Of a stretch of DNA of 38,057 nt, positions 25,176 to 33,943 are shown piece after piece. Both the position numbers and the translations under genes were made by a program. The notes under the pieces were generated by a model. It was not told the DNA's origin. It was given only the letters and a program-made list of their open reading frames with translations, and made no database searches. Source of the stretch: Bacillota bacterium (lineage in GTDB: Bacteria; Bacillota; Limnochordia; DTU087); assembly GCA_012799135.1 (NCBI GenBank), contig JAAZLW010000093.1:1-38057 (forward strand), in the 5' to 3' direction. How positions within the stretch are numbered: position 1 is the stretch's first letter; the number at the start of each line of letters is the position of its first letter.

Positions 25176-25526
25176 GTGGATTATCTAAAGGCATTCTTGG
25201 TTGGTGGCACTATCTGTGCCATCGCGCAGATCATCTATGACAATACGAAGCTCACACCCGCCCACATATTGGTTGCCCTTACCGTACTCGGTGCCATCCT
25301 AGGCGGACTAGGCATCTATGAGCCACTAGCAGAATTCGCCGGGGCGGGTGCCATTATTCCAGTCAGTGGTTTTGGCAATGCCATTGTTACTGGGATGCTC
25401 AACGAAATCAAGCAACTAGGCTGGGAGGGCCTATTTACCGGGGCCTTTGAGATCACCGGTCTAGGCGTTACGACAGCAATCATCTTTGGTAGCCTCATGG
25501 CTGTGTTATCTCGGCCCAAAGACTAG
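25176..25526 (+). CDS. spoVAE: Stage V sporulation protein AE
   Basis: The 116-aa membrane protein (SpoVAEb type) is related to SpoVAC: FLVGGTICAIAQIIYD and LGGLGIYEPLAEFAGAGAIIPVSGFG match the equivalent SpoVAC segments. It is the third channel-associated subunit of the dipicolinic acid transport system. The start is GTG at 25176 behind GGAGAGAGTAGGTAGG. Its TAG stop overlaps the stop of the opposing methyltransferase gene in the shared palindrome CTAG. Confidence 0.94.
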   Translation: MDYLKAFLVGGTICAIAQIIYDNTKLTPAHILVALTVLGAILGGLGIYEPLAEFAGAGAIIPVSGFGNAIVTGMLNEIKQLGWEGLFTGAFEITGLGVTTAIIFGSLMAVLSRPKD

Positions 25527-26398
25527 GGGCATACATGCTTGCGGCAATGGAAGGTAATGCGCTCTGTGGTAGAGTTGGGAGAAGCAAGAGTCAAGTCTCC
25601 ATACTGGCCCAGCAACTCCAGCCCGGCATTCTGAATGAGCTCCTCCATGAACTCCGGCGAAAAAGCCCTTTGCACATGGCTCTCAGTCAGTTTCTTAAAC
25701 AGTTGTGGTACAGATTCTCTCCCCGACTTCCCCGATGCTTTCACTGGGACAAAAAAAGCCAGGTCCATATAACAGAGCTTGGTGTCTGGATGGTACTCGT
25801 TCTGCCAAATATAGGAAAACTCATCTAGGTCTGCAGCATAGGTTTGATCACCATAGACTGTAGCCAGCTTGTATTCTGTGTTGATATCAAATGCGAAGTG
25901 GCCCCCAGGCTTCAGCACCCGGCTTACTCCACTAAAAGTGGCAGCCAGTTCTTCTGGTTCCAGCAGATAATTTAGGCTATCACAAAGGCAAAGAACCAGG
26001 TCATAGCTCCCAGGCAGCTCCAGTTGCCGCATATCCTGGCGGGCGAATGTGATTACCGATCCCAGACTTCTAGCCTTGGCCTCAGCCACAGCCAGCATTT
26101 CCGAGGAAATGTCAACTGCCGTAACCTCCAACCCCCGTTGCTGCAGACGGTAGGCAAACTGCCCGGTGCCGCAGGCCAAGTCCAGCACTCGCCATCCCCT
26201 AAGGGCATCTATGCCGAAGGACAAAGGCACTGCTTTACCGGCCAAGGCAAGCTCAGATTCCCCCGTAGCAGCTGCAGGTTTTACCAAGCTCAATATATAG
26301 TCACACCAGTAATCATAATCGATCTCATCCATCAGTTGATCGTAATACCCGGCTAGCACTTCATAAGCACCGGCGACACTCAGCAAATTGCCTTCCAT
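25523..26398 (-). CDS. Class I SAM-dependent methyltransferase
   Basis: The 291-aa protein has the Rossmann methyltransferase motifs: VLDLACGTGQFAYRLQQRG (motif I, about 71-89), VTAVDISSEMLAVAEAKA (motif II), YDLVLCLCDSLNYLL and LKPGGHFAFDINTEYKL. The N-terminal YEVLAGYYDQLMDEIDYDYWCDYI is typical of the YbeB/RsfS-neighbour methyltransferases of Bacillota. The substrate is unknown. The start is ATG at 26398. It lies 16 nt after rsfS and probably closes that operon. The stop overlaps spoVAE by 4 nt, tail to tail, with no terminator visible on either strand. Confidence 0.9.
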   Translation of the reverse strand: MEGNLLSVAGAYEVLAGYYDQLMDEIDYDYWCDYILSLVKPAAATGESELALAGKAVPLSFGIDALRGWRVLDLACGTGQFAYRLQQRGLEVTAVDISSEMLAVAEAKARSLGSVITFARQDMRQLELPGSYDLVLCLCDSLNYLLEPEELAATFSGVSRVLKPGGHFAFDINTEYKLATVYGDQTYAADLDEFSYIWQNEYHPDTKLCYMDLAFFVPVKASGKSGRESVPQLFKKLTESHVQRAFSPEFMEELIQNAGLELLGQYGDLTLASPNSTTERITFHCRKHVCP

Positions 26399-26414
26399 TT
26401 TTGCAGCCTATCCC

Positions 26415-26819
26415 CTATTCACTTAGGGCCTTCCCTATAGCTTCTTGGCGGTAATCCCCATCACTGAGCTCAGCTTCCCAATCTACCTCATGGGCGTCCC
26501 CCCAGAGGCTGTCCAGATCGTAAAATTCCCGTTCAGCGTGGTGGAATGCATGGACGATCACATCTCCCAGATCAATCAATACCCAACGGGCATCTTCGGT
26601 CCCTTCCTGCCTCTTGATCTTGAGATCATCATCCTTCACTTCATCAAGAATTGCTCTGGTAATGGCTCTTAGATGTACCATGGACTCAGCACTACAAATT
26701 ACGAAATAGTCGGCAATCAGCGTTACTGACCTCATATCCAACACCCTAATATCCAGGGCCTTCCGGTCAGAAACCGCCTGCACCACCCGCAACGCGATAT
26801 TACGAATATCCAGTATCAT
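26415..26819 (-). CDS. rsfS: Ribosomal silencing factor RsfS
   Basis: RsfS binds L14 and blocks subunit joining under nutrient stress. The 134-aa protein shows the family core: KALDIRVLDMRSVTLIADYFVICSAES, LKIKRQEGTEDARWVLIDLGDVIVHAF and REFYDLDSLWGDA. The start is ATG at 26819 after GAGGAAGGAG; a GTG or ATG further up is not needed. Gene order nadD-yqeK-LCP-rsfS is conserved in Bacillota. A small TAGGAGA/TCTCCTA dyad at 26857-26874 in the leader has no T-tract. Confidence 0.95.
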   Translation of the reverse strand: MILDIRNIALRVVQAVSDRKALDIRVLDMRSVTLIADYFVICSAESMVHLRAITRAILDEVKDDDLKIKRQEGTEDARWVLIDLGDVIVHAFHHAEREFYDLDSLWGDAHEVDWEAELSDGDYRQEAIGKALSE

Positions 26820-26890
26820 CGCTCCTTCCTCTACTAGGCTTCTCACAAAGTTCTCATAGGAGATGACTCTCCTAAGGTAAGTCTCTGGAA

Positions 26891-28198
26891 CTATGGCACG
26901 GAGAAGTTTTCACCTACGATCACCATCACATCGTAGGTGCCCTCTCCCCCGGCTACCGTCTCCGCTTCATTGCCATCAACCATCTTGGCATCAAAAATCC
27001 GAGCTATCTGGGTGCCCACGTCCCATCGGGCCGGGTTGACTATTACCTCTGTCTCCCTATAGCCAAACCGCTGGGCATCTCGGACATCCACCACTTGGTA
27101 ACCCTGCTGCCGTAATCGTTCAGCGGCATAGCCTGCGGCGCCAACGGCCCCACTGCCGTTGAGCACCTGAATAGTCACTGGCTCTATACCCCTCACCAGT
27201 TGATCAACCAAAACTCGAGTAGCACCCTGATTCGGTATCCAATAACTGACACCATTGACAGTGTCCCCTACTCCGGGAACCAAGGCTGTAACCACGGAAT
27301 CACCGGTAAAATCCCGCATGCTCAACCCCAGCCCGAGCATCTGAGTCACCGGCAAGTTCGTAGTCACACAGTCCCGCAACTGCAGCAGTAGAGTAGGCAG
27401 TTTGGCAATGGTTGATGGCTGGAGCGCCTGACCGACTAAGGCTTGCACAAACTTCTGCTGCCTCAAGATGCGGCCACCATACTCGCCTTTGGCGGGATCG
27501 ATCAGAGAAACATCGCCTAGCCCGTCAGCCCGGAAACGGACATAGGACAGGGCATCTGCCCCACTCAATACCTGCTTGCCCGGATAGAGATCAATGTGAA
27601 GGTTTTGGGCATAATCATCGTATTTCATTCGCCGCTCAACATCGATTTCTACCCCACCGAGGGTATCGACGAGCTCCTCAAACCCATCAAAGTTAATCCT
27701 GACATAATACCTCACCGGCACTCCTAGAAACTGTGACACAGTGGCCGTAGCTAAGCGAGGGCCTCCATAGGCATGGGCCGAGTTGAGCTTCTCATATCCC
27801 CGTTTGCCCGGTATCTGCACTCGAGTATCCCTTGGCAGAGAAATCAGTGATACCCGTCCCTTCACCTGATCTATACTAGCCAGAATCATCGTATCCGTAC
27901 GGCCGGGGTCATCAGGCCTTTCATCTATACCCAGAATGAGAATGTTCACCGGCTCAATACTCCCTCGGGATCCCGCCCGTGGCTCAGCTCCACTTGATCT
28001 GCTCCCGCTATGTGTATCATAATACGAAAACCTTGTACCATGATGATAGGTGTAGTACGCCGTACCAATGGCTAGTAGAATAGCAAGAATGATCATGATT
28101 CCGTAATAAACCCTTCGCCATTTGCGGCGCTGTCTTTTTCGTCGACGCTTTTCCTCCAGCTCCTGACGTCTAAGTTCCAACTCCTCCGGTGTTAACAC
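26891..28198 (-). CDS. LCP (LytR-CpsA-Psr) family protein with LytR C-terminal domain
   Basis: LCP enzymes transfer lipid-linked glycopolymers to peptidoglycan on the outer face of the membrane. The 435-aa protein has a very basic cytoplasmic N-terminus, one membrane segment (about 31-47, YYGIMIILAILLAIGTA), the LCP domain (about 80-270) with NILILGIDERPDDPGRTDTM, SLISLPRDTRVQIPG and ADALSYVRFR, and a LytR_C domain near residues 335-430 (TIQVLNGSGAVGAAGYAAERLRQ). The catalytic-site arginines of LCP proteins are present. The start is GTG at 28198, 8 nt after AAAGGGGG. Confidence 0.94.
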   Translation of the reverse strand: MLTPEELELRRQELEEKRRRKRQRRKWRRVYYGIMIILAILLAIGTAYYTYHHGTRFSYYDTHSGSRSSGAEPRAGSRGSIEPVNILILGIDERPDDPGRTDTMILASIDQVKGRVSLISLPRDTRVQIPGKRGYEKLNSAHAYGGPRLATATVSQFLGVPVRYYVRINFDGFEELVDTLGGVEIDVERRMKYDDYAQNLHIDLYPGKQVLSGADALSYVRFRADGLGDVSLIDPAKGEYGGRILRQQKFVQALVGQALQPSTIAKLPTLLLQLRDCVTTNLPVTQMLGLGLSMRDFTGDSVVTALVPGVGDTVNGVSYWIPNQGATRVLVDQLVRGIEPVTIQVLNGSGAVGAAGYAAERLRQQGYQVVDVRDAQRFGYRETEVIVNPARWDVGTQIARIFDAKMVDGNEAETVAGGEGTYDVMVIVGENFSVP

Positions 28199-28263
28199 GG
28201 CCTTAACCCCCTTTCACAACGATTATCCCACGTCTAAGGGTTTCCAATTCTTACTTAATCCGA

Positions 28264-28851
28264 TTATTTGCGTCGTTGTCCAACAAGCCAGTTGCGGGCC
28301 GCTACTGTCCGAGGATGAATCATCAAACCCCGCTCAATTATGTGTATCAAAGTCAAATCCATGGCCTGGAGCAAAGCAATATCCAAATTCCGGTAAGCTA
28401 CCTTGCGCAGCTCGTCCACTCCTGGAAAACAACGTCCTGGTTCAATGTAATCAGCCAAATAGACTATTTTTTCTAATAATGACATCCACACTCTGCCGGT
28501 GGTGTGGTAACGAATAGCTGATAACATTTCCTCATCATCGATGCCAAACTCCCGTTGAGCCAACTCAGCACTGACTGGACCGTGTAGTAAGTGGGTTTCT
28601 ACCTGTTCAATCTCATCCATAACTATACCAAATTCTAACACCCTCTTCAACAGGATATTCTTGGACGGACTCTTTCCGCAATCATGCACTAAACCGGCAA
28701 TCCTGGCTTTTTCCGGATTGGCTCCATAGCACTGGGCCAATGCCGCAGCAGCCTCTGCTACGCCCAAAGAGTGCAGATAGCGACCCGGTGACAGCATTGG
28801 CTTTAGCCGCTGTTTGATGGTTTCTACCGGCAAGGGCTCCAACTTGATCAA
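28264..28851 (-). CDS. yqeK: Bis(5'-nucleosyl)-tetraphosphatase (symmetrical) YqeK
   Basis: YqeK is an HD-domain hydrolase that cleaves Ap4A to two ADP. The 195-aa protein shows RYLHSLGVAEAAAALAQ (first His), GLVHDCGKS (HD pair), LLHGPVSAELAQ, IRYHTTGR and IVYLADYIEPGR. The length matches the family. The start is TTG at 28851 or, with better spacing to GAAGGGG, TTG three codons later (28842). It follows nadD by 6 nt; the pair is conserved. Confidence 0.94.
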   Translation of the reverse strand: MIKLEPLPVETIKQRLKPMLSPGRYLHSLGVAEAAAALAQCYGANPEKARIAGLVHDCGKSPSKNILLKRVLEFGIVMDEIEQVETHLLHGPVSAELAQREFGIDDEEMLSAIRYHTTGRVWMSLLEKIVYLADYIEPGRCFPGVDELRKVAYRNLDIALLQAMDLTLIHIIERGLMIHPRTVAARNWLVGQRRK

Positions 28852-28857
28852 CCCCTT

Positions 28858-29484
28858 CTAGCCGTTGCCATATAGGCCTTTGTTATCGATGTAAGTCACC
28901 ACCGTCTCCGGCAGAAGATACCGAACGGATCTACCTTCTCTGAGCCGACACCGGAGATCGGTAGATGATATTCCTACCGGTGGTACCTCCAGAATATGAA
29001 TCTGCTCTTGGAATTTCAAGTAAAAAGGGCCAAGAGCCTTAGATAGCCGCTCCAAGTCATAACCGGGACGGGTCACGGCGATGAAATCTGCCATACTCAA
29101 GACCTGATCCGGTGACTTCCAGCTCAGAATCTCCAGTATAGCATCGGCCCCGGTAATGAAGTAGATTACAGTATTGGGCGGCAATTCCTTCTCCAAATCA
29201 GCCAGGGTGTCCACTGTGTAAGTCACACCACCCCGTTCCATATCCACCCGGGAAATCTCGAAATACGGGTTGGACATGATCGCCAAAAGAGTCATCAGAT
29301 AACGATGGCGAGCAGGGGTGACCTCTTCCTGGACTTTATGGGGCGGGATACCTGCAGGAACGAAAATGATTCTCTCCAGGGAAAACGCTTCCCTGGCAGC
29401 CTCCGCAGCCACCAGATGACCATAATGAATCGGATCAAAGGTACCCCCCATGATGCCAACACGTTCGGCCTTTACTTCTGCCAT
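28858..29484 (-). CDS. nadD: Nicotinate-nucleotide adenylyltransferase
   Basis: NadD makes deamido-NAD from nicotinate mononucleotide and ATP. The 208-aa protein has the nucleotidyltransferase signature GIMGGTFDPIHYGHLVAAE near the start, FVPAGIPPHK, and the late ISSTDLRCRL motif equivalent to ISSTxIR. The start is ATG at 29484; GTG at 29493 is possible. It lies 12 nt after proA and 6 nt before yqeK. Confidence 0.96.
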   Translation of the reverse strand: MAEVKAERVGIMGGTFDPIHYGHLVAAEAAREAFSLERIIFVPAGIPPHKVQEEVTPARHRYLMTLLAIMSNPYFEISRVDMERGGVTYTVDTLADLEKELPPNTVIYFITGADAILEILSWKSPDQVLSMADFIAVTRPGYDLERLSKALGPFYLKFQEQIHILEVPPVGISSTDLRCRLREGRSVRYLLPETVVTYIDNKGLYGNG

Positions 29485-29496
29485 CCCAACCACACC

Positions 29497-30762
29497 TTAT
29501 TCTCTGATCTGCCCATTGCCATATATGATGAATTTGGTAGACGTGAGTTCCTCTAACCCCATAGGCCCCCTGGCGTGCAACTTCTGAGTAGAGATGCCGA
29601 TCTCCGCACCTAAACCAAATTGCTGCCCATCGGTAAACCGCGTGGAGGTATTGACATACACCGCAGCTGCATCTACCATCTCTAAGAATCGACGGGCATT
29701 AGTGTAGTCATTGGTCAGTATAGCTTCAGAATGCCCCGTCCCGTATTCCTCTATATGACCTATGGCCTCATCCAAACTATCTACGACTTTAATCGCCAGG
29801 ATTAGGTCCAGATACTCTGTTCCCCAATCAGCAAAAGTAGCCTCCTCAAGCGAAGGCACGATTGCCTGAGACTTGCTGCAACCCTTAAGGGTTACTTCTT
29901 TGGCTTGCAGATCCTGGGCCACCGATGGCAGCAAGTCCTCTGCAATCTCTCTATGGACTAATAGGGTCTCCAAGGCATTGCAGACACCCGGTCTTTGGCA
30001 CTTAGCGTTGATTATAATGCTTCTCGCTTGGTTCAGATCAGCACTCTTGTCCACAAAGATATGGCAATTGCCCTCACCGGTCTGAATAACCGGTACAGTG
30101 GCATTTTCCATTACAGTACTGATCAGACCTCGCCCACCCCGGGGGATCAGTACATCCACTAGCCCCGATTGCCGCATAAGAGCCTGAACCGAAGCCCGGT
30201 CAGTATTGTCGATCAGCTGGATCGCTTGTTCCGGTAAAGCAGTACTCCTCAGGGCTTCACTCATGGCTGCGACGATAGCCATATTGGAGTGCAGTGCCTC
30301 AGAGCCCCCCCGGAGAATGACCGCGTTACCGGCCTTCAGACATAGCCCCGCGGCATCTACTGTCACATTAGGTCGCGCCTCATAGATAATGCCAATCACA
30401 CCTAAGGGTACCCTTACTTTTCCCACTTCCAACCCATTCGGCCTTCTGCCCATGGATACCATGGCCCCAACCGGATCAGGCAAAGCCGCCACTTCCCTAA
30501 GGCCCTCCGCCGCGGCGAAAAGCCTTTTCTGATCTAGAGCCAGCCGATCGACTAGAGCCGCCGAAAGACCCTTAGCCCGGACAGCAACCACATCTTTCTG
30601 GTTAGCCGCCAGTATATCATCACTACTTCGCTCCAGGGCAGTGGCCATAGCCAACAGGGCAGAGTTCTTTTCCACAGTCGAAGCACTCCGCAACCGCCGG
30701 GCAGCTTCTCTCGCCACCATAGCCTGATTTCGTACCTTCTCAGCAATGCTTTCGCTGTTCAC
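29497..30762 (-). CDS. proA: Gamma-glutamyl phosphate reductase
   Basis: ProA reduces gamma-glutamyl phosphate to glutamate semialdehyde in proline synthesis. The 421-aa aldehyde-dehydrogenase-fold protein has GVIGIIYEARPNVTVDAAGLCLK, the catalytic Cys in KCQRPGVCNALETLLV and STRFTDGQQFGLGAEIGIST. The start is GTG at 30762, overlapping the proB stop as GTGA, so translation is probably coupled. Length is normal and no key motif is missing. Confidence 0.96.
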   Translation of the reverse strand: MNSESIAEKVRNQAMVAREAARRLRSASTVEKNSALLAMATALERSSDDILAANQKDVVAVRAKGLSAALVDRLALDQKRLFAAAEGLREVAALPDPVGAMVSMGRRPNGLEVGKVRVPLGVIGIIYEARPNVTVDAAGLCLKAGNAVILRGGSEALHSNMAIVAAMSEALRSTALPEQAIQLIDNTDRASVQALMRQSGLVDVLIPRGGRGLISTVMENATVPVIQTGEGNCHIFVDKSADLNQARSIIINAKCQRPGVCNALETLLVHREIAEDLLPSVAQDLQAKEVTLKGCSKSQAIVPSLEEATFADWGTEYLDLILAIKVVDSLDEAIGHIEEYGTGHSEAILTNDYTNARRFLEMVDAAAVYVNTSTRFTDGQQFGLGAEIGISTQKLHARGPMGLEELTSTKFIIYGNGQIRE

Positions 30763-31899
30763 ACCATTCCCTCCTCCGGAAACAGCACCAGATTATCCCG
30801 ATGAATCACTTCATCATAGTCTTTGTGCCCGAGAATCTCGGGAATGCAATCAGAACGATGGCCCTTGATCTGTTCCACCTCATCGGAGGCATAGTTGCTA
30901 AGCCCCCGCCCAATTTCCCGTTCCTGATCATCCAGCACTGCGATGAGATCACCCGCTGCAAACGACCCTACTACTTGATTGATCCCAATCGGGAGCAGGC
31001 TCTTCCCTGCCTTCAGCAAAGCGGACTTGGCCCCATTGTCGATATAGACTCGACCTTGGGGCTGATGGTAAAAAGCCAGCCACTGTTTCCGGCTGTTGAG
31101 CCGATCGGTTTCCGGCAAGAACAGGGTCCCTATTCTCTCTCCATCCACGGCGGCGTGAATGACTCCATCCCGACTCCCCTGAGCGATAATCATCGGAATC
31201 CCCGACCGGGAGGCAATCCGTGCAGCCTGAACTTTGGTGATCATCCCGCCGGTCCCCCGGTCACTGCCGGCTCCCCCTGCAGCTCCCGCAATATCTTCAA
31301 TACTGGTTATTGTATCTAGCAATTGGGCATTAGGATTCTGACGGGGATCTGAGGTGTAAACACCATCAACATCGGACAAAACCAGGAGAAGATCGGCCCC
31401 CACCAAGGCTGCCACCAAAGCGGATAGAGTATCATTGTCACCAAACTTGATCTCATCCACCGCCACTGTGTCATTTTCATTCACGATGGGTATAACCTTG
31501 TACCGCAAAAGCTCCAGCAGGGTATGCCGAGAATTGAGATAGCGCTCCCTACTGTTTAGATCTTCCCTAGTGAGCAACACTTGCGCCACAATCTGGCCAT
31601 ACTCAGAAAAGAGCTTCTCATATACCTGCATCAAAAGACCTTGACCCACCGCGGCCACTGCCTGTTTGGCCGGCAGAGTAGCAGGCCTTTGGGCAAAGCC
31701 CAAGCGGCTCATACCTGCACCGATAGCTCCGGAAGTAACCAAAACTACCTCCATTCCTCGGTTGCTTAAGTCGGCTATTTCCCTGACCAAGCGCTCCATC
31801 CGGTCCAAATTCAAGCGGGCGGTTGGATGGGTAATACTACTTGTACCAACCTTGACTACTACACGCCTAACTCTCTGGAAGACACTCGCGTCTTATCAT
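30759..31899 (-). CDS. proB: Glutamate 5-kinase with an apparent 5' frameshift
   Basis: ProB phosphorylates glutamate in the first step of proline synthesis. The kinase domain (VVVKVGTSSIT, EVVLVTSGAIGAGMSRLG, VIPIVNENDTVAVDEIKFGDND, GTGGMITKVQAARIASRSG) and the C-terminal PUA domain are intact. The frame encoding VVVKVG has no ATG, GTG or TTG between it and the upstream TAA. An ATG at 31897-31899 overlaps the yhbY stop as ATGA, a usual arrangement in this genome, but it is one base out of frame. Skipping one base right after codon 3 joins the two. The first usable in-frame start, TTG at 31814, would delete the nucleotide-binding start of the kinase. Either a sequence error, a real mutation or an unusual start is involved. 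Coordinates include the frameshift. Confidence 0.85.
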
Positions 31900-32198
31900 A
31901 AATCAGCAATGCCCCCTTTGCCGGGATTCTCTTTAGAAGGTCGGTACAGCACTATGACCTTGCCGATTCTCTGTACTACCTCTGATCCTGTTACATTCGC
32001 CAGACCTCTGGCCAGTTCCTCGGGATCATCATCAACATTCTGCAACAATCTCACCTTGATTAGCTCCCGAGCCTCCAAAGCGGTATCGATCTGGCGAATG
32101 AGATTGTCGCTCACCCCACCTTTGCCCACCTGGATAATCGCAGGCATATCATTGGCAAGTCCCCGTAAATGTGCTCTTTGCTTACTGGTCAGTACCAT
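31896..32198 (-). CDS. yhbY: YhbY family (CRM domain) RNA-binding protein
   Basis: YhbY proteins bind pre-50S particles and act in ribosome assembly. The 100-aa protein is a single CRM domain: LTSKQRAHLRGLANDMPAIIQVGKGGVSDNLI, then RELIKVRLLQN and a C-terminal IGKVIVLYRPS. The start is ATG at 32198, 9 nt after AAGG; the start at 32207 directly abuts that site. It lies 11 nt after obg, and its stop overlaps an ATG in front of proB. Confidence 0.93.
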   Translation of the reverse strand: MVLTSKQRAHLRGLANDMPAIIQVGKGGVSDNLIRQIDTALEARELIKVRLLQNVDDDPEELARGLANVTGSEVVQRIGKVIVLYRPSKENPGKGGIADL

Positions 32199-32209
32199 CG
32201 ATCCCATCC

Positions 32210-33499
32210 TTAGCTTAGATATTCGAACTCCCATTGATCGAGCCTTACCGTATCACCATCACGGATCCCCGCATCCCGCAAAGCATCGATAACCCCGCTG
32301 TCCCTCAAGACCATGAGCAGCCAACGCAGTGTCGCGGGATTCTCCAAATCATGCCGGGCTACCATCCGCAAGAGTCCTTCTCCTTCGATCACGAAAACAT
32401 CATCTTCCCGCCGAACGGTAAAGTCAGAGAGGGGTTTAGCCTCCCGGGGAATGGTGATCATTTTTGGCTTCTCAGTGATCTGCGGCTCCTCGATCGGCGT
32501 CTCTGCCGCCAGCGTCTGCAGTTCCTGCCATATTTTATAAACCAGCTCCTTAACACCCTGACCTGTGGCCGCAGATATACCGATTACTTCTCTTTTGGCT
32601 ACCTTCTCCAACCGACGAGAATGGCCTTCAGCTTCGGGAATGTCCAGCTTATTCCCCACAACAAGGTAGGGCCGCTTAGCCAAATCGTCACTGAACAAGC
32701 TTAGCTCTTCCCGCACCTGGCGGTAATCTTCAACCGGATCCCGGCCTTCCATACCCGAACAGTCAACGATATGCACCAGCAACCGAGTCCGCTCTACATG
32801 CCGAAGAAAATCGTGACCCAACCCCACACCGGTATGGGCACCCTCGATCAGTCCTGGGATATCAGCTACCACGAAACTCTTCCCCGCATCGACCCTCACT
32901 ACTCCCAAATTCGGTGCCAGGGTAGTGAAGGGGTAGGCTGCGATTTTGGGCCTGGCAGCGGATATCACCGAAAGCAAGGTGGATTTCCCGGCATTCGGAT
33001 ACCCTACCAGCCCCACATCGGCAAGCACCTTCAGCTCAAGCCTTAACCAACGGGATTCACCCGGTTCGCCTTTTTCCGCAAAGGTAGGGGCCTGCCTGGT
33101 CGAGGTGGCAAATACCGCATTGCCTCGACCTCCCCTTCCTCCACGGGCGGCCAGGAGTTTCTGTTCAGGGCAAATTAGGTCAGCCAAGACATTACCGGTC
33201 TCGTCCTCACGGATAACAGTCCCTGGTGGAACTTTGATGACTAGATCCTCTGCATTCTTCCCATCTTTCTTACTGCCTTGGCCGTGTATACCCCGATTCG
33301 CCCGATAGTGGGTCTTGTAGCGGAAATCCAACAAGGTAGTCATCGCCGGATCCACTACTAAGATCACATTACCTCCATGCCCACCATTACCACCATCAGG
33401 CCCACCTGCGGGTATGTATTTCTCTCGACGAAATCCCACACATCCGTCACCACCGGCACCGCCGCTGACGAATATCTTAGCCCGATCCACAAACTGCAT
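32210..33499 (-). CDS. obg: GTPase Obg/CgtA
   Basis: Obg is an essential ribosome-assembly and stress GTPase. The 429-aa protein has the glycine-rich Obg fold (FVSGGAGGDGCVGFRREK, GGPDGGNGGHGGNV), the G domain (GYPNAGKSTLL for G1, VADIPGLIEGAHTG for G3, VGNKLDIPE for G4, ISAATGQG for G5), and the Gram-positive C-terminal OCT domain (DVFVIEGEGLLRMVARHDLEN). The start is ATG at 33499 behind GGGGGG. Two hairpins lie in its leader. Confidence 0.97.
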   Translation of the reverse strand: MQFVDRAKIFVSGGAGGDGCVGFRREKYIPAGGPDGGNGGHGGNVILVVDPAMTTLLDFRYKTHYRANRGIHGQGSKKDGKNAEDLVIKVPPGTVIREDETGNVLADLICPEQKLLAARGGRGGRGNAVFATSTRQAPTFAEKGEPGESRWLRLELKVLADVGLVGYPNAGKSTLLSVISAARPKIAAYPFTTLAPNLGVVRVDAGKSFVVADIPGLIEGAHTGVGLGHDFLRHVERTRLLVHIVDCSGMEGRDPVEDYRQVREELSLFSDDLAKRPYLVVGNKLDIPEAEGHSRRLEKVAKREVIGISAATGQGVKELVYKIWQELQTLAAETPIEEPQITEKPKMITIPREAKPLSDFTVRREDDVFVIEGEGLLRMVARHDLENPATLRWLLMVLRDSGVIDALRDAGIRDGDTVRLDQWEFEYLS

Positions 33500-33524
33500 T
33501 CCGTACACCCCCCCGGGTACCTAA

Positions 33525-33589
33525 AGGCCACACCCGCTTGCATCACACCGGGTGTGGCCTCCTGTTCTGCCGGTAGTCCCGGCCGGCAG
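33525..33589 (-). other. Two tandem hairpins between rpmA and obg
   Basis: Arms 33525-33535 and 33550-33560 form a perfect 11-bp stem (AGGCCACACCC / GGGTGTGGCCT), followed on the minus strand by TTTAGG. Arms 33567-33573 and 33583-33589 form a 7-bp stem (CTGCCGG / CCGGCAG). Poor T-tracts suggest a partial terminator or RNA-processing element, setting ribosomal protein output apart from obg. Confidence 0.55.
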
Positions 33590-33618
33590 CTAGTGCCTAT
33601 AGCCGGAATTCTATGCAG

Positions 33619-33912
33619 TTATGCAGTGACTCCACCATTCTCAGCAAAGACACTGACCTGCTTCCTAGTCTTCCCCATTTGCTCAAAACTTACATATCCA
33701 TCTATTTTTGCAAAAAGGGTGTCGTCACTACCCCTGCCCACATTAATGCCGGGGTGAATCCGCGTCCCCCGCTGTCGCACCAATATGGAACCGGCACTGA
33801 CAAACTGACCATCACCCCGCTTAATACCTAAACGCTGGGATGCACTATCACGGCCATTGCGGGAACTACCCACTCCCTTTTTCTTGGCAAATAGCTGCAA
33901 ATTCATCTGCAT
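33619..33912 (-). CDS. rpmA: 50S ribosomal protein L27 with Prp-cleaved N-terminus
   Basis: L27 reaches into the peptidyl-transferase centre. The 97-aa protein begins [20 protein letters not shown]. The NLQLF-A segment is the N-terminal extension found in Bacillota L27, cut after Phe by the protease Prp to expose the functional end. The rest ([21 protein letters not shown]) is canonical. The start is ATG at 33912 behind AGGAGG (8 nt). The order rplU-prp-rpmA is conserved. Confidence 0.96.
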   Translation of the reverse strand: MQMNLQLFAKKKGVGSSRNGRDSASQRLGIKRGDGQFVSAGSILVRQRGTRIHPGINVGRGSDDTLFAKIDGYVSFEQMGKTRKQVSVFAENGGVTA

Positions 33913-33943
33913 TATATGCACCTCCTCCTGCTTGCCCCGCTAC

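Noticed and set aside
26857-26874. TAGGAGA-TGAC-TCTCCTA hairpin before rsfS
   Set aside because: Short, without a T-tract, and part of it may simply reflect ribosome-binding-like sequence; no function can be assigned.
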